NCBI GenBank assembly: GCA_031417835.1
Contig: JANOWJ010000016.1
Coordinates: 25,664 to 89,663 of the forward strand
Reading direction: 5' to 3'
Source of the DNA: JADJLQ01 sp031417835
GTDB taxonomy: Bacteria > Bacteroidota > Bacteroidia > Chitinophagales > Saprospiraceae
DNA length: 64,000 bases
The first letter of the stretch is position 1. Each line of letters begins with the position of its first letter. Of the stretch, positions 1 through 9,041 are shown piece after piece. The position numbers and the translations under genes were made by a program. Under the pieces are notes generated by a model that worked only from the letters and a program-made list of their open reading frames with translations, did no database searches and had not been told where the DNA came from.

Positions 1-292
1 AGACCCAAGCCCACATCCCTTTATTGGACAGAGAAGAAAACCAAAGATTATTATTTTTAATACCTAAAGGTTGGCCTTTATATAATTCATAGGTATACCA
101 CAAGGCACCGATGCTGGCTAAACCTATTGAGGTCCATAAGTGGAAGGAGGCCTGCTGTGTCGTAAAATTTACCCAGTAGATCACTTGAATCAATGCACCT
201 ATACCTACCAGACTAAGGGCAACTTTTTTTTGCAACGACAGGTGTTGGGTCAGGTGGCTAGCTCCTATGGATAGGGATGGTTGCATAGACAT
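1..292 (-). CDS. N-terminus of a membrane protein, cut by the window edge (possibly FeS-binding)
   Basis: Open from an ATG at 292 to the window edge, giving about 97 residues. The visible part has a polar N-terminus (MSMQPSLSIGAS), a hydrophobic segment around residues 26-42 and another around 53-67, then a polar loop with KNNNLWF and a further hydrophobic start (KGMWAWV). It starts 7 bases after the stop of the FAD oxidoreductase, so it is the last visible gene of the arsenosugar-type operon. In Bacteroidota such operons often carry a membrane FeS-binding protein here; that identity is an inference, because any cysteine motif would lie outside the window. Confidence 0.5.
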   Translation of the reverse strand, partial: MSMQPSLSIGASHLTQHLSLQKKVALSLVGIGALIQVIYWVNFTTQQASFHLWTSIGLASIGALWYTYELYKGQPLGIKNNNLWFSSLSNKGMWAWV

Positions 293-298
293 AATGGG

Positions 299-1645
299 TT
301 AGATTGTAGATTTTCGTAAAAACCGGGTGACGAGATTAAGATTGCGACTGGATCGCAACTTAAGTTGCCGCCCGGATGCCGTTTCATATATTTTTAGCAA
401 TTCGGACTCATACGATATAAAAAACTCCGGATCAAAATTGGCCAGACTCAAATCTTTTAAAACTTCTTCGATCGGTGTAAGAGACTCCAGCCATTTTTCG
501 CACACTTCATGCCGGTATCGAATACCCATCAGATTAAATCCTGTCACGACCTGATCGGCAATGCTGTAATTTATTCGAATGGATTTTTTACCCGACTCAT
601 GCTGCCAAAAGACAGATTGAATACCTTCCGGCGTCTGGGCTGGGATATCTCCATAGACCTGATACTCGATATTAAAAAACTTTGCAGAATTAAACCAAGT
701 ACCCGGATCATACAATATCGGCTGCTTGCAAATGGTGTGGGCGACTGTCTGACCCATCATGCGCCCGATATACCACACCGCCTCGATGGCACGACGCCCT
801 GGTTTTGGAGATCTCAATTCAGCGCAATCACCTATGGCATAAATATCTGGCTGAGAAGTCTGTAAATACTCATCGACGAGTATTCCGCGCTTTGTTTCAA
901 TGCCACTGTCTTTTAAAAACTCAATATTTGGACTAACCCCTACGGTAAGCCCAACAAACTGTGCAGAGATTTTTTCTCCTTTACCTGTGACCGCTGCATT
1001 GACTTGCCCTTGACTGTCTGGCAAGATTTCTTTCAGTTCGTCACCTAATCTAAGGTCGATGCCATGCTGTAGGATTTCTTCGTTGATCATAGCAGACTCT
1101 TCTTTGGGTAATACAGCATTCCAGAAGCTGGCCTCTCGTACCAGGAAGGTCACCGGGATATGTCTCGAATGGAACATCTCGGCCATCTCTATACCGATCA
1201 AGCCTCCCCCAACGATCACTGCACGCTTTATCAGATGAGAGTGGGCCTCCATAGATGATAAGTCTTGTTGGTGATATAAGCCTTGCACCCCTTTGAGATC
1301 TTGACCTGGCCAACCAAATTTATTGGACTTGGACCCACTAGCAAGTATCAATTTATCATACTTTAGCTGGTGGCCATTGTCTAACAAGATGGTGTGCGAA
1401 GCTGCATCGATGTGCAGGACCCAGGCTTTGACGCGCTGTATCCTGTTTTTAGCCCAAAAATAATCTTCATATAACTTAGTGTGCTCAAGTTTCATATGAC
1501 CCATATAGACATACATCAGTGCCGTACGGGAGAAGGGGTAATCTGATTCTCCGGAGATCATGATGATCTCATGATCACTATATTTGCGGATATAGCGTGC
1601 CGCATTAGTGCCCGCAATACCATTTCCTATGATGACGATTTTCAT
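299..1645 (-). CDS. NAD(P)/FAD-dependent pyridine nucleotide-disulfide oxidoreductase
   Basis: A 448-residue flavoprotein of the class that moves electrons between NAD(P)H and a partner. The N-terminal FAD Rossmann motif GNGIAG is at residues 7-12, a second dinucleotide motif GGGLIG at about 146-151, and the FAD-closing motif IYAIGDCAEL near 269-278. No redox CxxC is seen between the Rossmann motifs, so it resembles nitrite-reductase or rubredoxin-reductase-type FAD proteins rather than thioredoxin reductase. The start at MKIVIIG is chosen because the 28 residues upstream do not belong to the fold. It lies 19 bases after arsM and probably supplies reducing power to the pathway (inference from position). 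Confidence 0.85.
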   Translation of the reverse strand: MKIVIIGNGIAGTNAARYIRKYSDHEIIMISGESDYPFSRTALMYVYMGHMKLEHTKLYEDYFWAKNRIQRVKAWVLHIDAASHTILLDNGHQLKYDKLILASGSKSNKFGWPGQDLKGVQGLYHQQDLSSMEAHSHLIKRAVIVGGGLIGIEMAEMFHSRHIPVTFLVREASFWNAVLPKEESAMINEEILQHGIDLRLGDELKEILPDSQGQVNAAVTGKGEKISAQFVGLTVGVSPNIEFLKDSGIETKRGILVDEYLQTSQPDIYAIGDCAELRSPKPGRRAIEAVWYIGRMMGQTVAHTICKQPILYDPGTWFNSAKFFNIEYQVYGDIPAQTPEGIQSVFWQHESGKKSIRINYSIADQVVTGFNLMGIRYRHEVCEKWLESLTPIEEVLKDLSLANFDPEFFISYESELLKIYETASGRQLKLRSSRNLNLVTRFLRKSTI

Positions 1646-1664
1646 AACATTCTGATTTGTATGA

Positions 1665-2639
1665 TCAACAACAGCCACCGCCGTCATAAAAATAAGTACT
1701 GTCCGATATAAAGAGATCTTCCCGACCAATAGCTAGCAGGGCTTGGGCTGTCTTATCACAAATGGCGAGTGGTTGATTGGGCATTAAGGTATGTCCCTTT
1801 TGATCATTAAAGTATTCTTCATGACCAAAGTAAATGGCTGTCCGGCCAGTAAAGACACAAGGTCCATCTGCTGGCACAGGATCTTTGATCGCGCACACTT
1901 CTACACTTTCAATGTAGATGATGTGATCAGTGGCATAATTTTTTGGATCTAATATTCTATAGGGCCTTTTGGCTCTGATCTCGATGGTGCCAAATCCTTC
2001 GGCAGTGATCATCGCTATATAATCGTGGAGCGGGATAGCACCACTCAGACAAAGTGCTCTCAATCGATCATCACTTTTCAACTCCTCAGATATGGTAGAG
2101 TCGCTGATCGGATCGCTCATGACTAAGCGGCCTCCGGGCCTGAGCACGCGATACATCTCTTGTAGGGCTTTTTTTAATTCTTCTTGTTTAAAAATATTAA
2201 ACAAACAATTTTGCGCCGCGACATCGATCGAGCTATTCTCCACAGGTAGATTTAATGCATCGCCTTTTTTTAAATCGATATATTCCTTTTTAAACCAGAC
2301 ATTTTGTTGTTCTGCTTCTAAAAAATTTTTCTCGCATGCTGTTAACATTTCGTCAACTACATCTAGTCCAATCACATGATGATTTTTTCTACTAAAATAT
2401 GCAAATTGCAATAGCTCCATCCCACCCCCTACACCTACATACAAGACTTTAGGACTATTGACCAAATCTCTGGGGTGCACCGTACTACCGCAACCATAGT
2501 TCATTTGTTGCATGATTAAGGGTATTTTCAATTCGGGCAATTGCCAAATGGGTGTCGTGGTACAACAAAGTCCCGCCACAGGATTTTCTGCTGCTTCTTT
2601 ATAAAGATTTTTAGTAGTCTCGAGGTAGGTTGCACTCAT
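1665..2639 (-). CDS. arsM: Arsenosugar-type arsenite methyltransferase ArsM
   Basis: A 324-residue SAM-dependent methyltransferase. The SAM-binding motif I (VLYVGVGGG) is at residues 65-73 and the acidic ribose-binding Asp (GLDVVDEM) at 93. Arsenic-binding-type cysteines are present (Cys25-Cys26 in GLCCTTTP, Cys50 in NYGCGS), and the chain ends in a striking GGGCC with a terminal Cys pair. This form, next to a radical SAM ArsS gene, is the type assigned to arsenosugar synthesis, where ArsM methylates As(III) to dimethylarsenite and ArsS adds the adenosyl-derived sugar. It is 25 bases downstream of arsS. Assignment rests on motifs and synteny. Confidence 0.88.
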   Translation of the reverse strand: MSATYLETTKNLYKEAAENPVAGLCCTTTPIWQLPELKIPLIMQQMNYGCGSTVHPRDLVNSPKVLYVGVGGGMELLQFAYFSRKNHHVIGLDVVDEMLTACEKNFLEAEQQNVWFKKEYIDLKKGDALNLPVENSSIDVAAQNCLFNIFKQEELKKALQEMYRVLRPGGRLVMSDPISDSTISEELKSDDRLRALCLSGAIPLHDYIAMITAEGFGTIEIRAKRPYRILDPKNYATDHIIYIESVEVCAIKDPVPADGPCVFTGRTAIYFGHEEYFNDQKGHTLMPNQPLAICDKTAQALLAIGREDLFISDSTYFYDGGGCC

Positions 2640-2664
2640 GTTGAACGGATAATTTTAAAATAAA

Positions 2665-3714
2665 TCAAGTGATCGCACCGCCACAGCTACTGCCAGCACC
2701 AGCTGTACAGCCATAGCAGTGTTGGCCTATTAATATCTCCCGCTGTTGCAAGGTATGACTATCGTACTGTGATATATGTTTTCCGGGCACATTGATCTTC
2801 ATCTCCAGCATTTGATTAAAATCACAATCATACATTATACCATCCCAACCTATAGATATCGTATTTCTGCACATTACATTACTGGCAGCTTTTGGGTTGT
2901 ACGCCTGGATCAACTTTTCCATGTAGTTTTGATAGTTGCCACTTTGCAACAGATAGTCAAGGTATCTACTGATCGGAAGATTGGTGATTGTGTACAACGA
3001 ATTAAAATCAATATTAAAACTTTTTTTGAGCACCTGTTTGTACTCTACTTCCAAGGCATCTTGAGCGGGAGGGAGGAATGCGCCTGCCGGATTATATACC
3101 AGATTTAAGATTAGTTCAGGATCTATGCCATACCCTACGGCATTCAACATTTGCAACGCCAGGATAGAATCTTCAAATACACCATCGCCTCGCTGACGAT
3201 CTGTACGATCTTTACTATAAAAAGGAAGTGAGGAAACCACTTCGATGTGGTGAGCCTTATAAAAATCAGGCAACGAGTAATATTTTTTATTGGCTCTGAT
3301 GATGGTAAGATTGCACCGTACGATGATATGTCGTTGCAGCATGCTGATCTCCTCTACAAACCATCTGAACAGTGGATTCATCTCCGGAGCCCCGCCTGTC
3401 AGGTCTACTGTAGTCAACTCAGGATGAGCAGTCAACACCTTAAGGCATTGTGTCATCGTGTCCTTCGTCATGATTTCTTTACGATCAGGGCCGGCATCTA
3501 CATGACAATGTCGACAAACTTGATTACACATCTTACCCAGATTTATTTGAAAGACATTAATCTGGGAAGGCTTCAAAGGATACAAAAAGCTTTCTTCCAG
3601 TTTTTGCTGAAAGGGTATCAAGATCTCATCTGGATTGTCAGCTTCCTGTTCCAAGATGTCTATTTGTTCTTGCGCTTGAGCTAGCTTATGATGCGAAGCT
3701 AATAGGGACTTCAT
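2665..3714 (-). CDS. arsS: Arsenosugar biosynthesis radical SAM protein ArsS
   Basis: A 349-residue radical SAM enzyme. The iron-sulfur motif CNQVCRHC at residues 63-70 is a canonical CxxxCxxC, followed by HVDAGPDRKE and a glycine-rich TGGAPEMNP segment that binds SAM. The C-terminus is cysteine-rich (CYGCTAGAGSSCGG), matching the radical SAM/Cys-rich ArsS family. ArsS is thought to join 5'-deoxyadenosyl to dimethylated arsenic on the way to arsenosugars. The next gene downstream is arsM and the gene upstream is the CxxC peroxidase-like protein, the usual neighbours. Start ATG at 3714. Confidence 0.9.
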   Translation of the reverse strand: MKSLLASHHKLAQAQEQIDILEQEADNPDEILIPFQQKLEESFLYPLKPSQINVFQINLGKMCNQVCRHCHVDAGPDRKEIMTKDTMTQCLKVLTAHPELTTVDLTGGAPEMNPLFRWFVEEISMLQRHIIVRCNLTIIRANKKYYSLPDFYKAHHIEVVSSLPFYSKDRTDRQRGDGVFEDSILALQMLNAVGYGIDPELILNLVYNPAGAFLPPAQDALEVEYKQVLKKSFNIDFNSLYTITNLPISRYLDYLLQSGNYQNYMEKLIQAYNPKAASNVMCRNTISIGWDGIMYDCDFNQMLEMKINVPGKHISQYDSHTLQQREILIGQHCYGCTAGAGSSCGGAIT

Positions 3715-3737
3715 GTTCGATTCAATGATTTTGAAAA

Positions 3738-4073
3738 TTACATGGAGATTTCCTTTGTTTTATTCATCATTTGCACTCCGTGGACCAACACAGCACCTCC
3801 CTGGATAGCTCCGGCCACCTGCACGGCTTCCATCATTTGAGCATTGCTAAAACCTTTTTCATAAGCATCGGTGCTGTATGCGTCGATGCAATATGGGCAT
3901 CGCACGGCGTGTGCTACAGCCAGGGCAATTAATGATTTTTCCTTAGCTGTAAGCGCTCCATCTTTGAAGACCTCACCATACCAGTCAAAAAACTTATCAG
4001 CCATAGGCTTTTGAAATTCAGCAATTGTGCTAAATTTTTTTAAATCTTGGGAATTAAAATAATGTTCATTCAT
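3738..4073 (-). CDS. AhpD-like carboxymuconolactone decarboxylase, arsenosugar-associated peroxidase-like protein
   Basis: A 111-residue all-helical protein of the AhpD/CMD superfamily with the redox motif CPYC at residues 59-62 followed by IDAY and a downstream Gly/Ala-rich helix ending in HGVQMM. Proteins of this size beside arsS are annotated as arsenosugar-associated peroxidase-like; some relatives use selenocysteine, but here both motif positions are ordinary cysteines. It is the first gene of the arsenic operon (4073 to 1, minus), with gaps of 19-25 bases between most members. The leader holds TAATCTTTG on the minus strand, only loosely like a Bacteroidota -7 element. Confidence 0.85.
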   Translation of the reverse strand: MNEHYFNSQDLKKFSTIAEFQKPMADKFFDWYGEVFKDGALTAKEKSLIALAVAHAVRCPYCIDAYSTDAYEKGFSNAQMMEAVQVAGAIQGGAVLVHGVQMMNKTKEISM

Positions 4074-4137
4074 AATAATTATTCGATTTATTTAGACAAC
4101 AAAGATTATCAAATCTGAGTTAACATGCCAATCTATT

Positions 4138-4827
4138 TTATTTTAGATTCAGGCTCCAGTTATATTCACTATAAGTCAATCGGCTATTTGTTGCCAGTTT
4201 TATATCTGCATATTTATTTATAAAATTGATTACATCTCCAAAATCATTTTTATACCATTCAAATATTTTTGACACGGCTATACTGTTGGGCATTGAAGTA
4301 ATAAATGATTTAGTCCGCATGTCCAATATCTGATCAAGATCAGCGGCAGTATATGCTTTATCTAAAAGCGGTGGACAGGATACTGCTGCACAATTGAGGG
4401 CAAAATGAATCCTGGCATCCTTAAATTCTGGGCGGATAATTTCGTTTTCTATTTGGTTGAGTGAATACACCTCTTTTCCTGAATTTACGATTTTAAGGTC
4501 CCAGGGTTTGCCGTTGTTGATCTCTAAAATGCTTTTTATTGGATAAAGTCCTATGACTAGCTTCAGTGTGTTGGCATTGTATACATTGATCCAGTATGCC
4601 AGTCGTTCCATTCTAGCAGCGCTTTTGGCGATCGGGTGATCTGCAAAGTATATCACGATATGGTCAAGATCGGATTTTGACTTTTTTAAGTTAGTATAGT
4701 CGACCACTCCGGTGGCACTTACATATTTGGCTAGTAAGTTGGAGTACGCACTATAATCCAAATCTTGTGAAAAACTGTTGTACGAAGTAACCAGAAAAAG
4801 ACCTGCTATAAAAAAAACAATTTTCAT
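4138..4827 (-). CDS. DUF547 domain protein, exported
   Basis: A 229-residue secreted protein with a signal peptide (MKIVFFIAGLFLVTSYNSFS then Q). The body carries DUF547 features: YWINVYNANTLK, HFALNCAAVSCPPL with a double Cys, and a late EWYKNDFG. The function of DUF547 is not established; such proteins occur with redox and envelope genes. The ATG at 4827 overlaps the preceding stop by one base (TAATG), which suggests translational coupling to the DM13 lipoprotein upstream. An earlier in-frame start would put residues unlike a signal peptide in front and is rejected. Last gene of the operon 6741-4138. Confidence 0.85.
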   Translation of the reverse strand: MKIVFFIAGLFLVTSYNSFSQDLDYSAYSNLLAKYVSATGVVDYTNLKKSKSDLDHIVIYFADHPIAKSAARMERLAYWINVYNANTLKLVIGLYPIKSILEINNGKPWDLKIVNSGKEVYSLNQIENEIIRPEFKDARIHFALNCAAVSCPPLLDKAYTAADLDQILDMRTKSFITSMPNSIAVSKIFEWYKNDFGDVINFINKYADIKLATNSRLTYSEYNWSLNLK

Positions 4828-5288
4828 TATTGTTTCATTTCGGCATGACCAAATTTTACACCTGCAGGCTGACACCACACAATCACAAAACTAAACGTTT
4901 CACTAGGCTTGCCTTCTAAAGCAAAATTATGCATGCCTTTTTTATCAATTATACCCAATTTGGTATAGTTAGTCGCATCGGCTAATTTGAGAACCATGGA
5001 AGTCGCCAAATAAATAGTCACTGATCCGGTCGCAAAGGATGTCGTAAAATCCTCAGCCAGACGGATACTGTATCGATCAAGACTATCTTTGGTCAACTGT
5101 GCTGTGCCTTCTGACGGGTACCCATTTGCCCCATTAAATTTACCGGATTTTAGTACAGTTAGATTAGAGGGTGTGGTAACAGGAGTAGTTGGTTTACTCG
5201 GAATTTCTATGGGGATACTGATGGTCGAATCTTCTTTGCTGCAAGCTAAGGCCAATAGCAAAATGGATAAAAACAGATATTGTTTCAT
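4827..5288 (-). CDS. DM13-domain lipoprotein (copy 2)
   Basis: A 153-residue lipoprotein with lipobox LALAC (Cys16), a Pro/Thr-rich linker, then a DM13-type domain: SGKFNGANGYPSEGTAQL, an LAEDFTTSFATGSVTIYL core, and the ending FVIVWCQPAGVKFGHAEM. The pattern WC...FG.A is shared with the lipoproteins at 6283-6741 and 55624-56034, so the three are paralogues. DM13 has been proposed to be a redox or electron-transfer module with a conserved Cys; the visible Trp-Cys pair fits that. It lies 31 bases after the outer-membrane protein gene and overlaps the DUF547 gene by one base. Confidence 0.83.
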   Translation of the reverse strand: MKQYLFLSILLLALACSKEDSTISIPIEIPSKPTTPVTTPSNLTVLKSGKFNGANGYPSEGTAQLTKDSLDRYSIRLAEDFTTSFATGSVTIYLATSMVLKLADATNYTKLGIIDKKGMHNFALEGKPSETFSFVIVWCQPAGVKFGHAEMKQ

Positions 5289-5319
5289 TGTTCAAATATT
5301 GAATGAGTTAAAAGAAAAG

Positions 5320-6201
5320 TTATGCTTTTGTCGTTAGTTTACGTTGGAATTCATGTGTAAGCCCAATGGAAAAAAAAGAGGCGATATAAATGTTTTTAAA
5401 TGGAGCTAACCAGTCATTGCCGGATAGATACGTGAAGGAGGCGCCCCATTGTTTATTAAATCGATAAAAAGCTTCGCTACTGATCAATGTATACGTAGTG
5501 CCATCTCCTCGTACAAATCCCAACTCCGGATGTTTGCTCTCACCGGTCGCCCATTGGCCCCGGATCTTGACATTGATCCAAAGTGGTTTGATTGGATTGA
5601 CGCCGATTTCACCACCGATCTGATATAAATCTTCAAAAGCAAGGCCCTTGTAGGTAGTTCTAAAATTGTACGCACCAAACACAGAGACATAACCCTTGCC
5701 TAAAGACTTGGATGCCGCCAGAGTCGTCCACACGTTGAACTCACCATCACCTGTGGGAAGATTTATTCTTTCCTGAGCCACGGTTTTACTTTGTGCAAAT
5801 GCATTCGCCCGCCCGGTGGGTAGTTCCGGTCCGATACTGATGGACACCGGATAATTATTGTTTTTGATCAACTTGTATTTTAGTTCGATTCGGACATCAC
5901 CAATGCCATTGACTTTATGCGTAGTTTCAAAACTATTCTGTCTCCAAATTGGGGCGTTTACTAAGACCGTCCATCGGGGATCTAATCCATATTCGGCGTA
6001 TAGGTTCAAGGAGTTTTGATTAAAAACATTCGTGATCAATGCGGTACCATTGGGAGAGTAGTACTTGTCAGTAGACAATCTGGAAAAATCAAGTTTGCCA
6101 AAAAATTCGCCTTTGTTTTTAGTCCAGCCACTTTGGCTGGATAAACTAGTACTGATAAACAAAACCAGGATGCTTAAGAATAATTTTAATGATGGTAGCA
6201 T
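5320..6201 (-). CDS. Outer-membrane beta-barrel protein, transporter-like
   Basis: A 293-residue protein with signal peptide MLPSLKLFLSILVLFISTSLSS. After it come alternating amphipathic strands rich in Tyr, Trp and Phe (LNLYAEYGLDPRWTVLVNAP, VSISIGPELPTGRANAF, YRFNKQWGASFTYLSG) and a C-terminal strand, typical of a porin-like barrel. The PELPTGRA segment is common in FadL/MetA-pathway-like barrels of Bacteroidota. Start ATG at 6201 is preferred because 18 extra N-terminal residues at the longer start are not signal-like. It is sandwiched between two DM13 lipoproteins, suggesting an envelope complex. Substrate unknown. Confidence 0.75.
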   Translation of the reverse strand: MLPSLKLFLSILVLFISTSLSSQSGWTKNKGEFFGKLDFSRLSTDKYYSPNGTALITNVFNQNSLNLYAEYGLDPRWTVLVNAPIWRQNSFETTHKVNGIGDVRIELKYKLIKNNNYPVSISIGPELPTGRANAFAQSKTVAQERINLPTGDGEFNVWTTLAASKSLGKGYVSVFGAYNFRTTYKGLAFEDLYQIGGEIGVNPIKPLWINVKIRGQWATGESKHPELGFVRGDGTTYTLISSEAFYRFNKQWGASFTYLSGNDWLAPFKNIYIASFFSIGLTHEFQRKLTTKA

Positions 6202-6282
6202 ATAACGAGTGTGTTGAAGCAATTGAAAACTTAAAAAATGGCCGAAAAATTTCAAAGAAAAAAATCGGCCAACCCCATACCC

Positions 6283-6741
6283 TTACTTCAATTCTGCGTT
6301 ACCAAATGGTACATTAGCTGATCCACACCATAAGATCAGGTGCGTAAATTTTGATTCCACGCTAGACGCTAATTTGATATACATTTCACCATTGGACTTC
6401 ACGAAACCTACTAATTTAAGGTCTGGATTTCCTTTGCCGGGATCGGCTTTAAAGGTACTGCTGGTACTCATATACACAGATACTGTACCGGTAGCCAAGA
6501 CGGTTGTAAAATCCGATCCAAATTTTAAAAAATCTACCCCCTTGGAGTCTTTACCTATTTGTACCGCTCCTTTAGAGCCAGTTGCGTTTTGTTCTATGAT
6601 ATTACCGGATCGGGTTGCGGAAAAGGAACCTTGTGGTGCAGCGGTGTCGACAAGTACCTCGGTATCTTTACTACAAGAAAGAACACCTATTGTAAGTAGA
6701 ACTGAGAAAAACATAGTGGATAAAAAAGATAATTGTTTCAT
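6283..6741 (-). CDS. DM13-domain lipoprotein (copy 1)
   Basis: A 152-residue lipoprotein, lipobox GVLSC (Cys23), then a DM13-type domain: GSFSATRSGNIIEQNATG, FLKFGSDFTTVLATGTVSVY and the ending LILWCGSANVPFGNAELK. It aligns over its length with the lipoprotein at 4827-5288, including DFTT.(F/L)ATG.V..Y and the WC....V.FG.AE end. It opens the operon 6741-4138 and lies just downstream of the two-component system at 6856-9041 on the same strand, with a 114-base gap that should hold its promoter. Confidence 0.83.
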   Translation of the reverse strand: MKQLSFLSTMFFSVLLTIGVLSCSKDTEVLVDTAAPQGSFSATRSGNIIEQNATGSKGAVQIGKDSKGVDFLKFGSDFTTVLATGTVSVYMSTSSTFKADPGKGNPDLKLVGFVKSNGEMYIKLASSVESKFTHLILWCGSANVPFGNAELK

Positions 6742-6855
6742 GATGTTTTGTTTTTTATTTCACAAAGATGAAAACGAGATATCACGAAAGTATCACAAGA
6801 TAGTAAAGAGCAATCAGCAATGGTCAACAGACAAGCAAACATTGCCAAATATTTT

Positions 6856-8319
6856 TTATAGTAAGCTTAGGGAAAAACGGAAGGTAGTCACATCTCCATC
6901 CACCTCTGCGCGGATCTGACCTCGATGGAGCTCGATGATTTTTTTTACGATGGCGAGGCCCAGACCAGTCGTTTGCGAAGCAAGTCTATTGGTGGATCTA
7001 AAATAACGATCAAAAATAAAAGGTAAATCTTGCTTTGGTATTGGCTCTCCGGAATTGCACACTTTGATATGCTGACGATTAGCTTCATCGAATATGGTGA
7101 TTTTTATAAACCCATTTGTATTGCAGTGGCGGATAGCATTATCGAGAAGGTTCTGCAATACTCTGTCGATCCAACTGATATCCCCTTTGATGAGCTGGAC
7201 ATTAGGTGCAAACTCTGTAGTGAGGGTTAGATTTTTTTCTTTACAATCCACTTGATATTTATTGAGTACATCCTGAGCCAATTCCGGCATAGAAAACAAT
7301 TCTTCGTTTAATTTGATTTGACGGGACTCCAACTTGGACAATTCAAAAAGCTCATTGACCAGCCGTTTGAGTCGTTGAGATTCGGAATACGCTATTTTGA
7401 TGTAATTGGTCGTATCTGTTTCTTTCAGTTGGTGATCGCGATCATTGAGTACGAGCTCGAGATAGCCCGAGACACTAGCCAGAGGTGTACGCAGATCGTG
7501 TGAAAAATTAGCAATCATCTCCTTCCGGAATTCGTCCGTTTGTTTCAGTTCATTCAGGCTGGCTGCGAGCTGGTGACTCATGTTTTTATTGGCTTCATTA
7601 GCAGCTTGAAGTGCAGCTTTATCTTTTAGTTCTCTGGATAATACATGATGTAATATGCGCAACAACACAAAAAACAATGCGGTGATCAACAACAAACTTA
7701 ATAAAACACTTTTCCAAATGGTGGTAGTTACGATTTTAATAAAAGAATCGTACTTTTCATCAGCTTGTAATACAGCGACCGTCTTGCCGGCTTTGTTTTT
7801 TATCGGAGCAAACGCAGACAACCAATGACCAAACTCATCTTTATAAGGAGGGATCATACCACCTTGTTCATATTGCTCGAACAATTGATCTGGAAATTTT
7901 TTATAGAGATGCCGGAAATAGGGCTTGATCGCAGAGCTGACCCCAAACTCATAAGAATGTATTGTGCTATCATACACTATCGTATATAATGGGGTCTTCA
8001 ACATATTGGCAGATTCATTGGCTTTTAATAGTGCCTGAATCTGCTGATAGTACATATCATCACCCGTACTGTCGATGTCATCTTTTTTGGGATACATAGA
8101 CATCAACATATCGTGCAGATCTCCATCGATCAATAATGCTGTAGAATTGACAATACCAAACAGCCTCATCAAGGTTGTCTCCTGATGATTTTTGATCAGC
8201 GTGCCATAAGTAAAAAAGGTGAAGTATGTGCTCAGCGCAAGAAAAGTAATGAATGTAGCTAATAAGATCCTGCGAGATCTAGGATTAGACAATACTTCTC
8301 TATTGATCAGGCCTTTCAC
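6856..8319 (-). CDS. Sensor histidine kinase of a two-component system
   Basis: A 487-residue membrane kinase. One transmembrane helix is at about residues 19-39, a periplasmic sensor region at 40-200, and a second helix at about 203-222. A HisKA domain follows with phospho-acceptor His274 in FSHDLRTPL, then an HATPase with N box LDNAIRHC, the PFIFDRYFRS segment and the glycine-rich TGLGLAIVKKII. The start codon is GTG at 8319; no better ATG lies nearby. It begins 17 bases after the response regulator stop and is surely its partner. The next operon on the same strand (DM13 lipoproteins) is a plausible target, by position only. Confidence 0.92.
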   Translation of the reverse strand: MKGLINREVLSNPRSRRILLATFITFLALSTYFTFFTYGTLIKNHQETTLMRLFGIVNSTALLIDGDLHDMLMSMYPKKDDIDSTGDDMYYQQIQALLKANESANMLKTPLYTIVYDSTIHSYEFGVSSAIKPYFRHLYKKFPDQLFEQYEQGGMIPPYKDEFGHWLSAFAPIKNKAGKTVAVLQADEKYDSFIKIVTTTIWKSVLLSLLLITALFFVLLRILHHVLSRELKDKAALQAANEANKNMSHQLAASLNELKQTDEFRKEMIANFSHDLRTPLASVSGYLELVLNDRDHQLKETDTTNYIKIAYSESQRLKRLVNELFELSKLESRQIKLNEELFSMPELAQDVLNKYQVDCKEKNLTLTTEFAPNVQLIKGDISWIDRVLQNLLDNAIRHCNTNGFIKITIFDEANRQHIKVCNSGEPIPKQDLPFIFDRYFRSTNRLASQTTGLGLAIVKKIIELHRGQIRAEVDGDVTTFRFSLSLL

Positions 8320-8336
8320 GAAGAGACAATATTAGG

Positions 8337-9041
8337 TCAATTATTTCGAAATCGATAACCAACGCCCCAAGCTGTAAGGATGTATTCAGGCTTGTTTTGA
8401 TCTGACTCGATTTTAGAGCGCAGCCGATTGATCGTAGAGTTGACGGTGTGTTCCAAACCATCAAAGTGGGGGCCCCATACCTCATCGAGTAGCTGTTGAC
8501 GGGTGAAGGCACGACCGGGATGTCTCATAAAAAACTGCATAAGATCATATTCTTTGGCCGTAAGCTCTACCGGCACGCTTAATTTATACAGGGATCGGTT
8601 TTCAATATCCATGCGCAGCGCAGCATTTTGCAGAAAAGGAGGATTGTCTATCGTTTTGATTTCTTTATTGGTCCTGCGCAGCAAAGCCTTGATCCGGGCT
8701 ACCAATTCACCATTAGAAAATGGCTTGGTCAGATAATCATCGGCACCGATATTAAATCCATCGACTTTATCCTGTTCTTCTGATTTAGCAGTAAGCATCA
8801 AGATGGGCAGGATCTTATTGACCTGCCTTATTTTTCGACAAATCTCCAGACCATTGAGGCCAGGCAACATCAGATCTAAAATCAATAAATCGTAGTGGGT
8901 ACTCATGGCCTGATCCAATGCCTTCCATCCATTGTCGATGATGTCCACTACAGCTGGCAACAAAGAAGAGACCTGGATAGATACCAGTTGGGCAAGATTC
9001 TGATCATCTTCTACTATAAGTACCCGGAGTCCACTGGCCAT
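8337..9041 (-). CDS. OmpR-family response regulator
   Basis: A 234-residue regulator. The receiver domain has acidic residues EDD at 11-13, phospho-acceptor Asp56 (LILDLMLPG), Thr84 (LTAK) and Lys106 (TKPF). A winged-helix DNA-binding domain follows, with LTAKEYDLMQFF and the recognition-helix region VNSTINRLRSKIE, ending in YILTAWGVGYRFRNN. All key residues are present, so it should be an active phosphorylation-dependent transcription regulator. It is the first gene of a pair with the kinase at 6856-8319. The 237-base upstream region ends at the MBL operon. Confidence 0.93.
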   Translation of the reverse strand: MASGLRVLIVEDDQNLAQLVSIQVSSLLPAVVDIIDNGWKALDQAMSTHYDLLILDLMLPGLNGLEICRKIRQVNKILPILMLTAKSEEQDKVDGFNIGADDYLTKPFSNGELVARIKALLRRTNKEIKTIDNPPFLQNAALRMDIENRSLYKLSVPVELTAKEYDLMQFFMRHPGRAFTRQQLLDEVWGPHFDGLEHTVNSTINRLRSKIESDQNKPEYILTAWGVGYRFRNN

